From Thereva unica (taxonomy: Eukaryota; Arthropoda; Insecta; Diptera; Therevidae), in contig OX465281.1 of the NCBI GenBank assembly GCA_949987705.1, positions 174,172,516 to 174,236,515 on the forward strand: a DNA stretch of 64,000 nucleotides, written 5' to 3'. Made by a program: the position numbers and the translations under genes. Every line of letters starts with the position of its first letter. Position 1 is the first letter of the stretch. Shown one piece after another: positions 32,281 through 43,835 of this stretch. The notes beneath the pieces are model-generated. The model made no database searches. It was given only the letters and a program-made list of their open reading frames with translations, and was not told where the DNA came from.

Positions 32281-33560
32281 AACATAAAGCAAAAAGTAAT
32301 TATTGAATTAAAAAGCAGTATACCTTTTTAAATTACAAAATCGCGTTTAAAAAAAAAGGGTGTAATTTATATTTTGTTTTTGGACCATTTTTTTTAAATA
32401 TAAAAGAAAATAGTAAGCACAATGAAAGCACAGCAGCCACCACCAATCGCCACCATCAACCGCCCTTTTTTTTGGCAAATAGATACAGATTATTTACGAG
32501 ATTTTTAATGTCATCCGTACTCTTTTTACCAAATCTATTTAGAAATATACTAGAGTTAGTTCTTAATTTACAATTAAAGGTCCTTTGTTGGTATCAGAAT
32601 GATCCTTAATACAGCTCTTTTTACATCCTTTTCTTATAATAATTTCATACCATTTTCTTACCTTTAACTTTAAGGTTATTTACATTTAACGTCCTTTAAA
32701 ACACTCACCCTTGAAGCAATGTGTATTCATTTAACTATTTATATAAAACGGTTAGATATGGTAATATTTTATTCATTTTTTTTGAAAGTAAGTTCTAGAC
32801 GAAGTAAATATATTATTTTTTCCTTTGATACAAGCCGACTTTGTTTTTAATTTCAAAGTCGTTCCTTGCAGTCAAATAACATGGAAGCAGTAAGACGATG
32901 TCAATAGGAAATCAAAAATGTTTTGGTAAACATCTACCACAACTTGGCTCAATCTCCTCGATTACAGCGAGATGAAACCGATGCCATGGATTTCACTTAA
33001 AAACCCCAATTTAAATTACTTCCCTCTATTCATATATTTCTCTTATATTAAAAAATGCTAAGGACGCAAGGGAGTATCCGCCTGTACCCCATCGCCTCCA
33101 ACGCAAGGTTCCAAAGGACGCCACTACAATTGATAGTCTAAACCGAAAAAATACACCTTTCTTCATAATTTGTAGAATCAACTCGTACGATACGAGGGAC
33201 TGCCGTCAACCAGCAGAGTCATTTAAGCCCCATTTCAATAACAATGGCTTTTAACAAACCAGGTCCCCTCGTGCAATAATAATAGTCACCACCCCAACCA
33301 ACTGTCTTAATTCCAAGGTAACAAACGTTGCCCAGACCAAAGGCCTCTCACCTATAGATAACTACCGTTACCCTGGCCAACGACTCCCAATCAGGGCAAT
33401 AACCGTTATTCCAAAACCGACCCCCAAATAATGGGTCCAATAACCAGCCAAGGGAAACTCCCTGCAGTCGGACCAAAAACCCCGATCCGATAAAAAAAAA
33501 ATTCAAAACAAAATTACTACTAAAGGGGGACCTCAAGCGCTCGTACCAAGTGTCCCACTC
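32281..33560 (+). pseudogene. Gypsy gag/zinc-knuckle remnant region
   Basis: After the LINE tail the Gypsy interior resumes, with a poorly preserved AT-rich start and then, near 33160-33230, a frame reading CRINSYDTRDCR, which resembles a Gypsy gag zinc knuckle with a lost residue. A word of about 35 bp around GTACCCCATCGCCTCCAACG (33088-33107) recurs at 34466-34493. Frames are short and broken. Confidence 0.35.
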
Positions 33561-33574
33561 ATCACTCTTCTACT

Positions 33575-34495
33575 AGACATAAGCCTTAACGGCAAAGCTG
33601 ATCTAGTAGTGGACACAGTCGCTGAGGTCAGTATATTAAAACACAAAAGACTCAAGGATCCTCATCTACCAGATCCTACTCTAAAATGTACTTTACAATC
33701 GCCACACGGCCAGGGAAAGACACTCGGGAGCTGTCAGGGGAATTTCAGACTACAACCCCCCTCCCATGCACCTTCCAAATTGTGTGAAATATGCCAGGGC
33801 TTCCCGACGATGGCCAATTAGGGAATGATTTCCTATCCAAACATTGTAACGTCGAAGGCCCAAACAAAACACTGCGATTTCCTCGCACGGAAATCAACCC
33901 ACCAGAAATTGCAATTCCATTACGCAATGGATCCGCCAAGTCAAACCCTAGAGAGCAGCAGGAGCAAACCCAAACCAGGGAATCTCAACTCGTAGTAGCC
34001 GAGATAAACCCCGGTGGTGTCTCCCAAGTACCCTCAGAGAGGAATACCAGCTGCCTATCTCTAGATGGTTCAAGGTTGGACAACCCCAAAGACTATGAGA
34101 CCAATTCAGGCAAATATAACGTGGCATTGGAGAAACCCATTCGCCTACCAAGCCGGTCTCAAATGGTGGTCCCCATTCCCCTAAGGTTAGAGGAGGAAAT
34201 GCTCTGTGAATCTTACGAGCCGAGCGAAGGAGTATTCCTCGCCAATTCCCTCTTACCAACTGGAACAAAAACAGTGTATGTTGGTCTCTTCAACGTTAAC
34301 ACCCAACCAGTTGTCCTGACGAGCCTATCCCTTACGCTCGCCCCAACAAAAGACTACACGACTATTCAACTAGCCCCCAACAACAACCCCAAGCCTCCAA
34401 GGAATGCTAATGACGTATGTGAGTATCTTACAGGCTCTGAACCAGACGGTCTCAGGAACGCCAGTACCCCATCGCCATCTAACGCAAGGCTCTAA
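33575..34495 (+). pseudogene. Gypsy protease and pol linker, inactive
   Basis: The first part reads as a retropepsin: the active-site box is DTVAE (near 33611) in place of the family's DTGA, so the flap-forming glycine is gone. A frameshift near 33790 leads to the 235-codon frame with GQLGNDFL (the second protease box, near 33825) and then EGVFLANSLLPTG and NTQPVVL (near 34225-34315), the linker that normally precedes RT in this Gypsy group. The frame stops at 34493-34495 and no RT follows. Confidence 0.7.
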
Positions 34496-34903
34496 AGTAT
34501 ACCCAATAATGGTGCAATCCCGCAAGGTATACCCAAGGGAAATCGGGCAAAAGTGAAGTTGGGAACGCAAGAAAAAGAAATCAACTCCCTCCAACACCTA
34601 AGATACACATTCCCGGACTATTAAGCTCCGGAAAACAATGAGTACAAAACGAGTCTCAAGCAACTCAACCTCAACTACCCTCTAACGTCCGACCAGAAAC
34701 GGCCCATATGCCGACATATTTCAGTCAAAAAGGGAGAAACTAACCTACACGCAAGCCTCGAAGTATAGCATGCCCAAAACACAATAGCGGGTGAAAAATT
34801 GACTACTTACCCAGGTGCTTCACCACTTTCGAACTACCCTCACACACTCCCCTCAACCTTCGAGGACGAGAATCGCTCTACTCCGTAGCGATTCTCTTCT
34901 TCC
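34496..34903 (+). other. Gypsy 3' untranslated interior
   Basis: GC-richer than its surroundings and without a recognisable domain. It contains an inverted pair, GAGAATCGCTCTAC and GTAGCGATTCTC (34868-34896), just before the polypurine tract. Confidence 0.4.
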
Positions 34904-34916
34904 GGGGGGGAAGGAA
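34904..34916 (+). other. Polypurine tract
   Basis: GGGGGGGAAGGAA sits directly against the TG of the 3' LTR, the expected place for plus-strand priming. Confidence 0.8.
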
Positions 34917-35574
34917 TGTTATATACAAAAATTCAATAGTTCCAAATTTCCCAAAAATTGGAAAAACCTTAACGGAAAAATTTTCAAATTATAAAAAAAA
35001 AGCTAAAAGTCCTAAACGCAAAATTTTAAAAATTATCCCACGACAAAAACCAAGTTGTAATAGGATACTTCCCTTCACGGGAAACAACGAAGACAAAAGC
35101 AACTTGAGCTTTTGTAGCGGCCAGTTAATTTTCGCAAGCATTGCACCTAAAATGTGGGAAATCAAAACGTGCAAACCTTCAATTTTTACACGTAAATTGC
35201 AACCATGCAATTAGATGCACAATTTTTAGGGTAGTGAAATAATTTTTAAAAAAGATAGTGACAGTCTTGATTTAACTTCGGATGCAAAGGGACGAAAAGA
35301 AAAAGGAAAAGTGATTGCGGTTGGTGGTGGTTGCACTTGCACCGTGGCGGTGGCCTTTGCATCGCGGCGGTGCTAAAGTTTATTTAATAAAAAATAACTA
35401 TTAAGATAATTTAGTGATAAGTTTATTGTATTGATCGTGAAAGATATTAGTGACTAAAAAAAAAACATTATTAAGATCAATAAAGAAAAGCCAGTGAAAA
35501 GAAAAGGTGTTTTAAAAATTACTCAACAGTTTGTTTTAATATACAATGAAAAGGTGTATAAAAATTACACAACA
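34917..35574 (+). repeat. Gypsy 3' LTR (658 bp)
   Basis: Partner of 27338-27990; it ends ACACAACA followed by the CTGG target duplication. Confidence 0.9.
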
Positions 35575-36390
35575 CTGGGTTTAGTTGAAATTATGCATAT
35601 GGACATGAGTTCAGTATTTGAGTAGTTGACAGCAGCATCTCTGTGTTTGTTTGTGATTTTTTGTAACGTGTATTGCTTCTTTATTATCAACTCACCCTTA
35701 ACTCAACTATTCATCTCATCATTCATACACATTAACCACCCGAACTACGAGTGTGTGCAAAATTGGAAGTTGATCGGTTATATTTTCTACTTTTTAGTCT
35801 ATTATAAGCTTTCCGCAATTTAGTGTTGGCCGCCATTTTGAATTTGGAATGACGCCACATAGCTTATTGTGTTCTACCTGTCATATCCTTTCATTTGATA
35901 CCCATGTCAGAGGGCCGCGGAGCACAATTTCAAAAATCGGGCGCCATTTTGGAATCGCCATCTTGATATTTTTCAAAATGGCCAGATTGCATTGTCATCC
36001 AAACTAAACGTGTATGCAAAATTTCAGCTCTATCCGAAACCGGGAAGTGGGTCAAATTTAACTTCCAAGATTTGACGACAAACAGTGTAAGTGTTGGCCG
36101 CCATTTTGAATTTGGAATGACGCCACATAGCTTATTGTGTTCTACCAGTCATATCCTTTCATTTGATACCCATGTCAGAGGGCCGCGGAGCACAATTTCA
36201 AAAATCGGGCGCCATTTTGGAACCGCCATCTTGATATTTTTACAAAATGGCCAGTTTGCATTGTCATCCAAACTAAACGTGTATGCAAAATTTCAGCTCT
36301 ATCCGAAACCGGGAAGTGGGTCAAATTTAACTTCCAAGATTTGACGACAAACAGTGTAAGTTAAATAAAAGAATTTAAAAAAACAACAAT
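35575..36390. mobile_element. Composite repeat, copy 3, right part
   Basis: Continues copy 3 after the Gypsy insertion, with the same spacer, two tandem units (35824 and 36091) and the same AAATAAAAGAATTTAAAAA tail. There is no truncated last unit in this copy. Confidence 0.85.
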
Positions 36391-36600
36391 AGTGAAAATA
36401 AAAACACGAGCGCAGTCTAACGCGAAGGCATCAATGACCCTTCACTAGACACGACCGGACCGACGAACGGCGCAAGTAAGTACCCTTGCTCCCTACCCTC
36501 TCTCGCATCTCGCTCCTGCAGGTGCCGCGGCTAAAATCTGTCGGTCGATGAAATTTGCCCCGTCTCAAAAGGCATAACACTTTGACGAGGACAAATTTTA

Positions 36601-37880
36601 TTGACTCTGATGGTTGCGGCAAATGTAATGCCGGGAATTATTCCCGAGAACGTGGCGATTGAACCCGCGCAACCGAAGTCCCGTTACAAGTCAAGTTTTG
36701 GTATTGACTTTTGTAACATTCGTGGACTTCAAGCGAATTTCTCTTTTGTTGAGTGCCACTTATCTAATTACAAACCCCCAATCTTCGCACTTAGTGAAAC
36801 CCAAATATCACCCGATAATGACTTAGGTTATTACCAGGTGTCGGGGTACACTTTAGTGCACAATCTCTCCCCCATAGGGGTATTGCCATTTATGTTAGGG
36901 ACGACGTGGCTTATTATAAAATACATTCAAGCACAACTTCAGATTTTAATTATCTTTGGATTAAAATCATTTTCCAAAGCCACGTCATATTCTTCTGCTT
37001 CCTATACAGAAGCCCTAACATAAGTAACGAAGCCTCCACCTTATCTTTTGATACTATTTTCGAACAAATCTCGGGATTTTTGTCGTCCAATCCTGAGTGT
37101 GAAATCATCGTTGCGGGTGATTACAATGTTCACAACGTTAAATGGCTGACTTACTCAAATGGCACCAGTATTTCTGGCAAGGACGTCGAGCTCTTTGCAG
37201 ACATCAATAACTTGCATCAAATTGTGAATCATCCCACAAGAGTCCCTGATGTTGCTGATCAAGGGAAATATCTCCTTGATCTTTTTCTAACTTCTCATCC
37301 AGCGCGTTACTCCGTCGAAGTTGATTCACCTCTCGGCAATTCAGACCACTGCCTAATCAGCGCTAACTTCCCATTCGAATTTCCCACCCCTCCCAAACCA
37401 GTTCGAAGAACTGTATGGCATTATGGGAAGGCCAATTGGCAGGGGCTAATTAATTTTTTCCATTCTACAGACTGGAATCTGTGTTTCCGGAATAGAAACG
37501 CCAACTCTGCCGCTATCCGTATCACCAGGATCATACAGGCAGGAATGCATTTGTTCATTCCCCATTCTACCAAATCTGTGAAGCCTAGGCCCAACAGATG
37601 GTTTAATCGGGAGCGTATGAATGCAATCAAAACTAAAGAAGCCGCCTTCCGAGCGTACAAGAGCTTCCCGAGTGAATCGCTCCGTTTAGAGTACATACAA
37701 CAAAGAAATTCTTGTAAAACCGCCATCAAGAAAGTCAAAACCTTATTTGACAACAAATTGAGAAGTAAACTCCTAAATGCAACCTCCGGTAGCAAAAACG
37801 TCTGGTCCTTGGTAAGTTCCATCAAGAAGAATTACACTACAACTTCAACCCCTTCCTTTATTCACAATGAGAAGGTATAG
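36601..37880 (+). pseudogene. LINE endonuclease domain
   Basis: An apurinic-type endonuclease: DFCNIRGL (near 36708), LSETQIS (near 36790), GDYNVHN (near 37120) and the S-D-H box in NSDHCLI (near 37339). One frameshift lies near 36880, so the two open stretches 36601-37023 and 36906-37880 belong to one protein. A stop at 37878-37880 and a frame change precede the RT. Confidence 0.8.
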
Positions 37881-37889
37881 CAGACAGCA

Positions 37890-39616
37890 AATCCAAGGCC
37901 AATTTATTAGCATCTATGTTCGCTTCGAATTCTTCTTTACCCGAAACTGATGTGCTACCCCCTGTCTCCGAGCGTAACGCCCATTCAATGGACAGGGTTT
38001 TTTTCAGGACTCGTGAGGTGTACAGGTGCCTCAAAGAGCTCGATGCCAACAAATCCACTGGACCCGATAATATACCCCCTATCGTCTTAAAACAATGCGC
38101 CTCACCTTTGGCTAAACCTCTGCGCAAATTATTTTCCCTGTCATATTTCTCCGGAGTTTATCCCGACTCTTGGAAACTTGCCCATGTTCAGCCCATACCG
38201 AAAAAAGGTGATTCCAGCGATCCCTCCAATTACCGCCCAATAGCAATTACTCCTATTCTCTCCAAAACCATGGAGACGATAATCAACAAAAAGCTTATGG
38301 GATATCTAGAATCCAATCTACTCATAAACGACAGACAGTATGGCTTCCGACAAAAAAGATCCACTGGCGATCTTTTAGTCTGTCTTACAGAACACCTCAG
38401 CCGTAGCCTGCATGGATCCGGTGAGTCTAGTCTGGTTGCTCTGGATATCTCCAAGGCTTTCGATAGAGTTTGGCACTCAGCCCTGTTAGCTAAACTCAAA
38501 GCTATTGGAGTTGACTCACTTCTACAGAAGTAGATTGAGAGTTTCCTTTCTGGCCGTTCAATCAAAGTGGTATTGGATGGCGTCAAATCCGCACCCCACC
38601 CGATCTCTGCGGGGGTACCCCAGAGGTCAATTTTATCACCGGCCCTATTTTTCATATTTATAAATGACCTTCTTTCAATCCCCTCCAACCCACTTCTCAG
38701 CTTCGCTGACGACGGTACTCTACGTTACTCGTACAGCTTCGATACAAGACAGACTCATGCCAGATCCTGTCTTGATGATCGCGAACTAATGTTCAACTCT
38801 ATTAATAACGACATTGAACTTATTATAGAGTGGGGAAAAAAGAATCGTGTCAAATTCAACCCCTCCAAAACCAAGTACTGTCTTATCTCCAAAAAGAAGC
38901 TCAACACCTCTCCACCCTTGAGAGTGGATGGAGTTCAACTAATGGCCGACCCATCCTTGCACATCTTAGGCGTGACATTAGCGAAAGACTTGCGATGGAA
39001 TGACCACATATTCCAAATCGTCAAACAAGCATCCCAGTGCTTGGATTTCTTAAGAGGTGCAAGTTCCTCCTCCAGCCATCGGCCCGTGCTGTTATTTATA
39101 AATCCTACATTCAGCCTCTTCTCGAATATAACTCCCTCGTTTGGGGCGGCGCCCCAATAACCACCTTGGCATGGTTAGATAAAGTGCAAAAAAGGACGCT
39201 CAAATTAATTGATGACGACACCGCCTGCTCCACCATCGACCCCTTGAGCCACCGTAGGAATGTAGCAGCACTGACAAAATTTTATCGCTGACTGTTCCTC
39301 CGAGTTAAACGCTCTCCTGCCTCCACGGCAATCTTATACCCGCAACACCAGATTAGCCCACTCGTCTCATTCCCTTCACCTGAAACTACCCCTTTCACGC
39401 ACTCAACAAGATATGAATTCGTTTGTTAATAGAACAACTCGACTGTGGAATAACCTCTCGCAGTCAGTATTTCCGAGCTCCTACAACATCCAAGAGTTCA
39501 AACGCAGGGTTCATCACCACCTTCTTCAATACCCCCCGTACCTTTTAATCCTTAACCTATACCCCCCGCCTCACCCCTCCCCCGTACTAAGCTTACTGCT
39601 AGACATTGCACCATGA
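37890..39616 (+). pseudogene. LINE reverse transcriptase and C-terminus
   Basis: RT boxes in order: STGPDNIPP (near 38055), DISKAFDRVWH (near 38444), SAGVPQRSILSPALFF (near 38605, R in place of the usual G) and FADDGTL (near 38703). An in-frame TAG at 38531-38533 and a frameshift near 39035 break it. The C-terminal part (YIQPLLEYNSLVWGG, near 39105; NRTTRLWNNLS, near 39425) runs on in two more open pieces. Confidence 0.8.
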
Positions 39617-39697
39617 CGTGACAAATGACATGACGGACTAGTAGTACAAAGGGTGACTCCTAAGCTTAGCACTGCCACATAAAAAAATAAATAAAAG

Positions 39698-40240
39698 GCT
39701 CTATTAGCCAGTAGTATTCGTCTAGTTATTTCTTCTTTTTCTTCGATTCGTTTGGGATTGTAGACTCAAGATAGACTGTTTTATCGACGACTTCTAAGTT
39801 ATGTTCGTTGATGGTTATATTTCTTCCTATTCTAGATCTTCCTGCTCTGGATTGTTGCATCACCTTCGTTTTTCCTTAGTTTTTCTTCAGACCTATGTCC
39901 TTTACCGCCTCATTTAACTCGACATAAGCTTCTTTTGCTGCCAAAAAGGACCTTCCCACCATGTTCACGTCATCCTCATATCCAAAAAATTGTACCGACA
40001 GTGTAGCTGTTGACGCACTTCTCTGGACTGACGTTTCTCTTATCACCCATTCTTGGGCCAGGCCGAAAAGCATGGGGGCGAGTCCAAATCCTTGTCGTAC
40101 TTCGAACTCCTCTGTTATAACATTTTGGATCCTTACTTTCGCCAGTGAGCTATTTTTTGCGCATTTAACCAGTTGTACCAGCTTTGAAAGGACTCCTAAT
40201 TCCGATAAGATCTCGTACAGCTTCTCTCTGCTTATCGAGT
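39698..40240 (-). pseudogene. RTE-type LINE fragment
   Basis: On the minus strand the RT catalytic region reads FGYEDDVNMVG (near 39990), where E replaces the A of the usual ADD. The part near 39698-39840 is closely similar to 16141-16260, so this is the same RTE family as the fragment at 15747-16935. Confidence 0.7.
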
Positions 40241-40249
40241 GTGAGAGGA

Positions 40250-40473
40250 AGTATGTGTGTGTGGGTGCGTACGTATGTGGTCATTTTTTCCTGCACGATA
40301 TCGCCCGAACTAAAAAAGATAACGACTTCGTTGAAGTGTCGTTCGAAGCGTATTAGCGGAGATATGATCTGAAAAGATTTTTACAAAATTTGGTCGAGCC
40401 GTTTTTTGGTTTAAACGACATACATAACCACAGAAGATATCAACTTACTTGAGGTGCCGTTCGAAGCGTATTA
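40250..40473. repeat. About 135-bp satellite, left block
   Basis: Units contain CGATATCGCCCGAAC, GTGTCGTTCGAAGCGTATTA, GATCTGAAAAGATTTTTA and GAGCCGTTTTTTGGTTTAAA. The block is interrupted by the RTE-like element at 40474-43455 and continues at 43456. Confidence 0.75.
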
Positions 40474-40494
40474 TCATTCATTCATTGCGCTCCT

Positions 40495-41942
40495 TTAATC
40501 CCTCATGGGACATAGAGCGGAAACAGTTGCCCTCCAGCGGACTCTGTTTTGCGCGACACCTCTCAGCTCCGACCAGGATCTCCCAGTTGTTGCGGCTTCT
40601 TCTAGTAGGGTTCTCCTCCACGCTGTTCTAGGTCTTCCGACTCGACGTGATCCTTGCGGATTCCAGTCGAGGGCTTGTTTGGCTAGATTTTCGATTTCGC
40701 GTCGCAAGGTGTGGCCAACCCAATTCCATTTCCTTCGTCTGATTTGGTCGTCTATCCTTTCTTAGCCAGCACGGCGCCATAGTTCTTCGTTCGAAATTCT
40801 ATCCTGCCAGCGGATTTTTAGGATACGACGCAGGCATCTGTTGATGAAGACTTGTAGGCGCCTTGTGATGAATTGGGTGACTTTCCATGTTTCGCAACCG
40901 TACAAAAGAACTGCCTTAACGTTGGAGTTGAACAGCCGCAATTTGGTGTTAGTTGAGATCTCCGTTGATCTCCTTATGGGGAACAGGCATGCATATGCGC
41001 CTGGTGCTTTATTTATTCTGGAACTGACATCTTCTTCTGCACCGCCATTTTCGGTAATAATAGCAGAATTTATCGATCAGTTCCACGTCACGGTTATTAA
41101 GCGCAGTCCGCTCAATGGTCTTTGCATTTATCCGCATTTCTTTAGTTTTAGTTGGATTTGGCCTTTAGCCTGCTGGACTACTTTCTGTTGCCAAATTGTT
41201 AATCATGTTTTTAAGGTCCTGGTGTCTGTGGGCCAGCAAACAAATATCATCTGCGTCGTCGAGATCCTTAGGGCGGTCTAACAAACCCCATTGTATGCCG
41301 TCTGTTCTACTATCTAGAGCGCCGACAAGGATGTCATTTATTACTATAAGAAATAGTAAAGGCGAAAGTAGGCATCCTTGTCGTACTCCTGAGCTCACCT
41401 CAAAGCTGTCGGATAATTTTCCATTGTGGAGAACTCTGCATTTGGAATTGTTATATATGGCTTTTATCAATTCTATTATTTTATCAGGCAGTCCACGTCG
41501 CCGTAGTGCCTGCCATATAAAGCTCCTATCGACCGAGTCGAACGCTTTCTCATAATCTACGAAATCAAGGTAAAGGGGGGATCGGAATTCAGTAGACTGC
41601 TCCACTATTATTCTTAAGGTGTTGATATGATCAATACATGAGCGCCCCTTCCTGAATCCGGCCTGCTGCCTCCTAAGTGTTCGGTCTACTGCCTCACTTA
41701 TCCTAGATAGAAATATATGGGACAGAATTTTGCCGACAGTAGATAGTAAACAGATGCCTCTCCAGTTGTCGCATAATGTTAGGTCTCCCTTTTTTGGTAT
41801 TTTGACTATGATACCTTCCGTCCAATCCTCCGGAAAGGTACAGGTGTTCCATGCTATTTCCAGGATTTGCTGAAGCGCATCTGCTTTAAGGCTTGAATCG
41901 GCTTTCAACAAATCTGGCGGGATGCCATCTTTTCCAGCTGCT
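40495..41942 (-). pseudogene. RTE-like reverse transcriptase and C-terminus
   Basis: A TAA near 41942 occupies the place of a lysine in the AGKDGIP box. RT follows with WRGICLLS (near 41760), DYEKAFDSVDRS (near 41555), SGVRQGCLLSPLLF (near 41395) and DDADDICLL (near 41245, a damaged FADD box). From 41165 onward frames are decayed, but the conserved C-terminal QALDWNPQGSRRVGRPR (near 40670) and the ending ALCPMRD survive. Confidence 0.8.
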
Positions 41943-43455
41943 TAACCATTGGCTATTGCCTGAATTGCGGTTACTATTTCCGTCTTGGATGGGGCCCGGG
42001 TGGTGATTCTTATAGGCTGTGCATTGTTGCTGGTTTCCTGAGGTTCCTGTGTAAATGAACCATTCAGGGCGGCGAAGAAGTAATCTCTCCATCTTTGGAG
42101 CTGCTCCTCGTCGCTGCACAGCAGCCTTCCATCCGCACTCTTAACGGCATGCTTTTTAGTAGAGTACTTTCCCGTGAGCTGTTTAGTAATTTGGTACAGC
42201 ACCTTACTGTTGCCTGTATTTGCCGCGTTTTCCGCTTTTTCTGCGAGCTCATTTATCTGCTGCCTTTTATCACGCCGGACACTTCTCTTTACCTCCCGGT
42301 GTAATTAGGAGTATTCCCGTTCCAGTTGATAACGTCTTTCAGGGTCCCTTGTAGAGTTTACGTTATTTTTTAGGGCTATCCTGCGTTCTATTTTTTGCCA
42401 GGTTGTGTCCAAGATCCAGTGTTGCTCGTTTCCGCAGCCGTCAATAATGCGCCCTTTGTCCTACTCCACAGCTCTTCAAAATTTGTGTCGTCAGAAACGT
42501 TGCGCTGGTTTAATATTTGTTGTATGTTTCCAGCGAATTCCCGCTTCTTAACGCCCTCCCGCAGAAGATCTACGTTGAACCGTCTACGGTTTATAGCATC
42601 GCGTTGTACGTTTCTGATTGCGGTGATTTTAAGGCGAATAGTTGCTACTACCAAATGGTGGTCGCTTCCAGTGTCTGCTCCCCTGAAACTCCTGACATCC
42701 TCAAGGATAGTTCTCCATCTGCGGCTGACGGCCACATGATCTATCTGATTTCTCGTTCTACCATCGGGCGATACCCAGGTCTCTTTGTGTATCTTCTTGT
42801 GACAAAAGTAAGTTCCACCTACCATGAGTTGGTGGGAGTTACAGAAGTCAACGAAAAGCTCACCATTGTTATTGGTAACTTGGGTTAGACCTTGATTTCC
42901 AATTGTTTGTTCAAGGCCGGTGTTGTCACGGCCAATCTGTGCGTTTAAGTCACCCATTAATACAATGATGTCTCCCCTTGGAATAGAGCGAAAAACCTCA
43001 TTCAGCCGCAAATAGAACTCGTCTTTGATGTCATCTTCAGCGTCTTAGGTTGGAGCATAACATTGGACTACCGTAGTACTTCTTAGTCTGGTAAAGGCGC
43101 ACGGTAATAATCCTGTCAGAAACTGGTGACCAGCTAATGAAGCTGGACCTGGCTTCTTTGGTGAGTATTACACCAACGCCACTCCTACGGCTTTCAGTTT
43201 CGTTTCTCCCATAATATAAAAAGGACTCACCATTTGGGCAGATATTTTCCCCCGCATCGGGCCCTCTGGTCTCGCTAAGTCCCATGATCTTGATTTTATA
43301 TCGATTCATCTCGTTGAGGACTTCGTCCGGCCGTCCCTCAGCCAGCAGTGTTCTCACATTCCATGATCCGATTCGTGTCCTTGTTCGAAAAGCAAAGGTC
43401 GTCGTCGTGTTGTCCATCCTGTTCCGAGGCATTGTTTGCCGATTCGTAGCACGTA
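41943..43455 (-). pseudogene. RTE-like endonuclease domain and linker
   Basis: An ATG at 43432 starts a frame with RIGSWNVRTL (near 43375) and LSETRG (near 43285), the style often annotated as craniofacial-development-protein-2-like but in fact LINE endonuclease. After a frameshift near 43065 and a TAA near 43047 it continues with MGDLNAQIG (near 42955), NQIDHVAVS (near 42745) and GSDHHLVV (near 42670). The linker (TKQLTGKYS, DEEQLQRWRDYF) follows in further open pieces. Confidence 0.8.
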
Positions 43456-43835
43456 TCGAAGCGTATTAAGGACAATATAATTTGAAAAGATTTTTATAAT
43501 ATTTGGACGAGCCGTTTTTTGGTTTAAACGACATAAGTGACTTTTGTACCTGCACGATATCGTACGAACCATAAAAGATATCGACTTAGTTGAGGTGCCG
43601 TTCGAAGAATATTAACCAAAATATGATCTGAAAAGATTTTCATAAAACTCAGTCGAACGTTTGTTTGAACGACGTTCGTGATTTTTATACCTTCACGATA
43701 CTGCGCGAACCAAAAACTATATCGGCTACTTTGTGGTGTCAAAAGAGGAATATTAACGAAAAAATGCCCTGAAATTTTTTTAGAACATTCGGGTCGGGCC
43801 TTTTTTTGTTTAAAGGGAAAAACGGATAAGTGTCA
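43456..43835. repeat. About 135-bp satellite, right block
   Basis: About two and a half diverging units follow the RTE-like element; the last (from about 43690) is the most diverged. Shared words are GATCTGAAAAGATTTT, the CACGATATCG region and CGAAGAATATTAAC. Confidence 0.7.

Larger units (their letters stand above)
27338..35574 (+). mobile_element. Non-autonomous Gypsy LTR retrotransposon
   Basis: LTRs at 27338-27990 and 34917-35574 begin TGTTATATAC and end ACACAACA, with a 4-bp target duplication CTGG (27334-27337, 35575-35578) in the composite repeat. A tRNA-Ser-type primer-binding site and a polypurine tract are present. The inside holds a short gag-like remnant, an inserted LINE (29350-32280) and a protease-like region, but no reverse transcriptase or integrase of its own. 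It would have needed help from a related element to move. Confidence 0.88.
36391..39697 (+). mobile_element. CR1/Jockey-group LINE, nearly full-length but broken
   Basis: It begins after the composite repeat tail and ends CACATAAAAAAATAAATAAAA, abutting an RTE fragment. A GC-rich 5' leader of about 200 bp precedes the coding region. A decayed 3' end of the same family lies at 14300-14695. Confidence 0.75.
40474..43455 (-). mobile_element. RTE-like LINE in a satellite
   Basis: A 13-bp target duplication TCGAAGCGTATTA flanks it (40461-40473 and 43456-43468), and joining the flanks restores a continuous satellite unit. The coding-sense 3' end is an AATGAATGAATGA short tandem repeat, as in RTE elements. 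The single ORF region has about five visible lesions. Confidence 0.8.

Noticed and set aside
29340..32300. Target duplication AAAAGTAA for the LINE
   Set aside because: The word is short, A-rich and not directly at both ends, so it could be chance.
22354..36344. A family of near-identical 90-codon ORFs (starting MTTNSV) looking like a tandem gene family
   Set aside because: They coincide unit by unit with the 268-bp tandem repeat, whose length is not a multiple of three, have no domain, and simply reflect a stop-free frame in the repeat.
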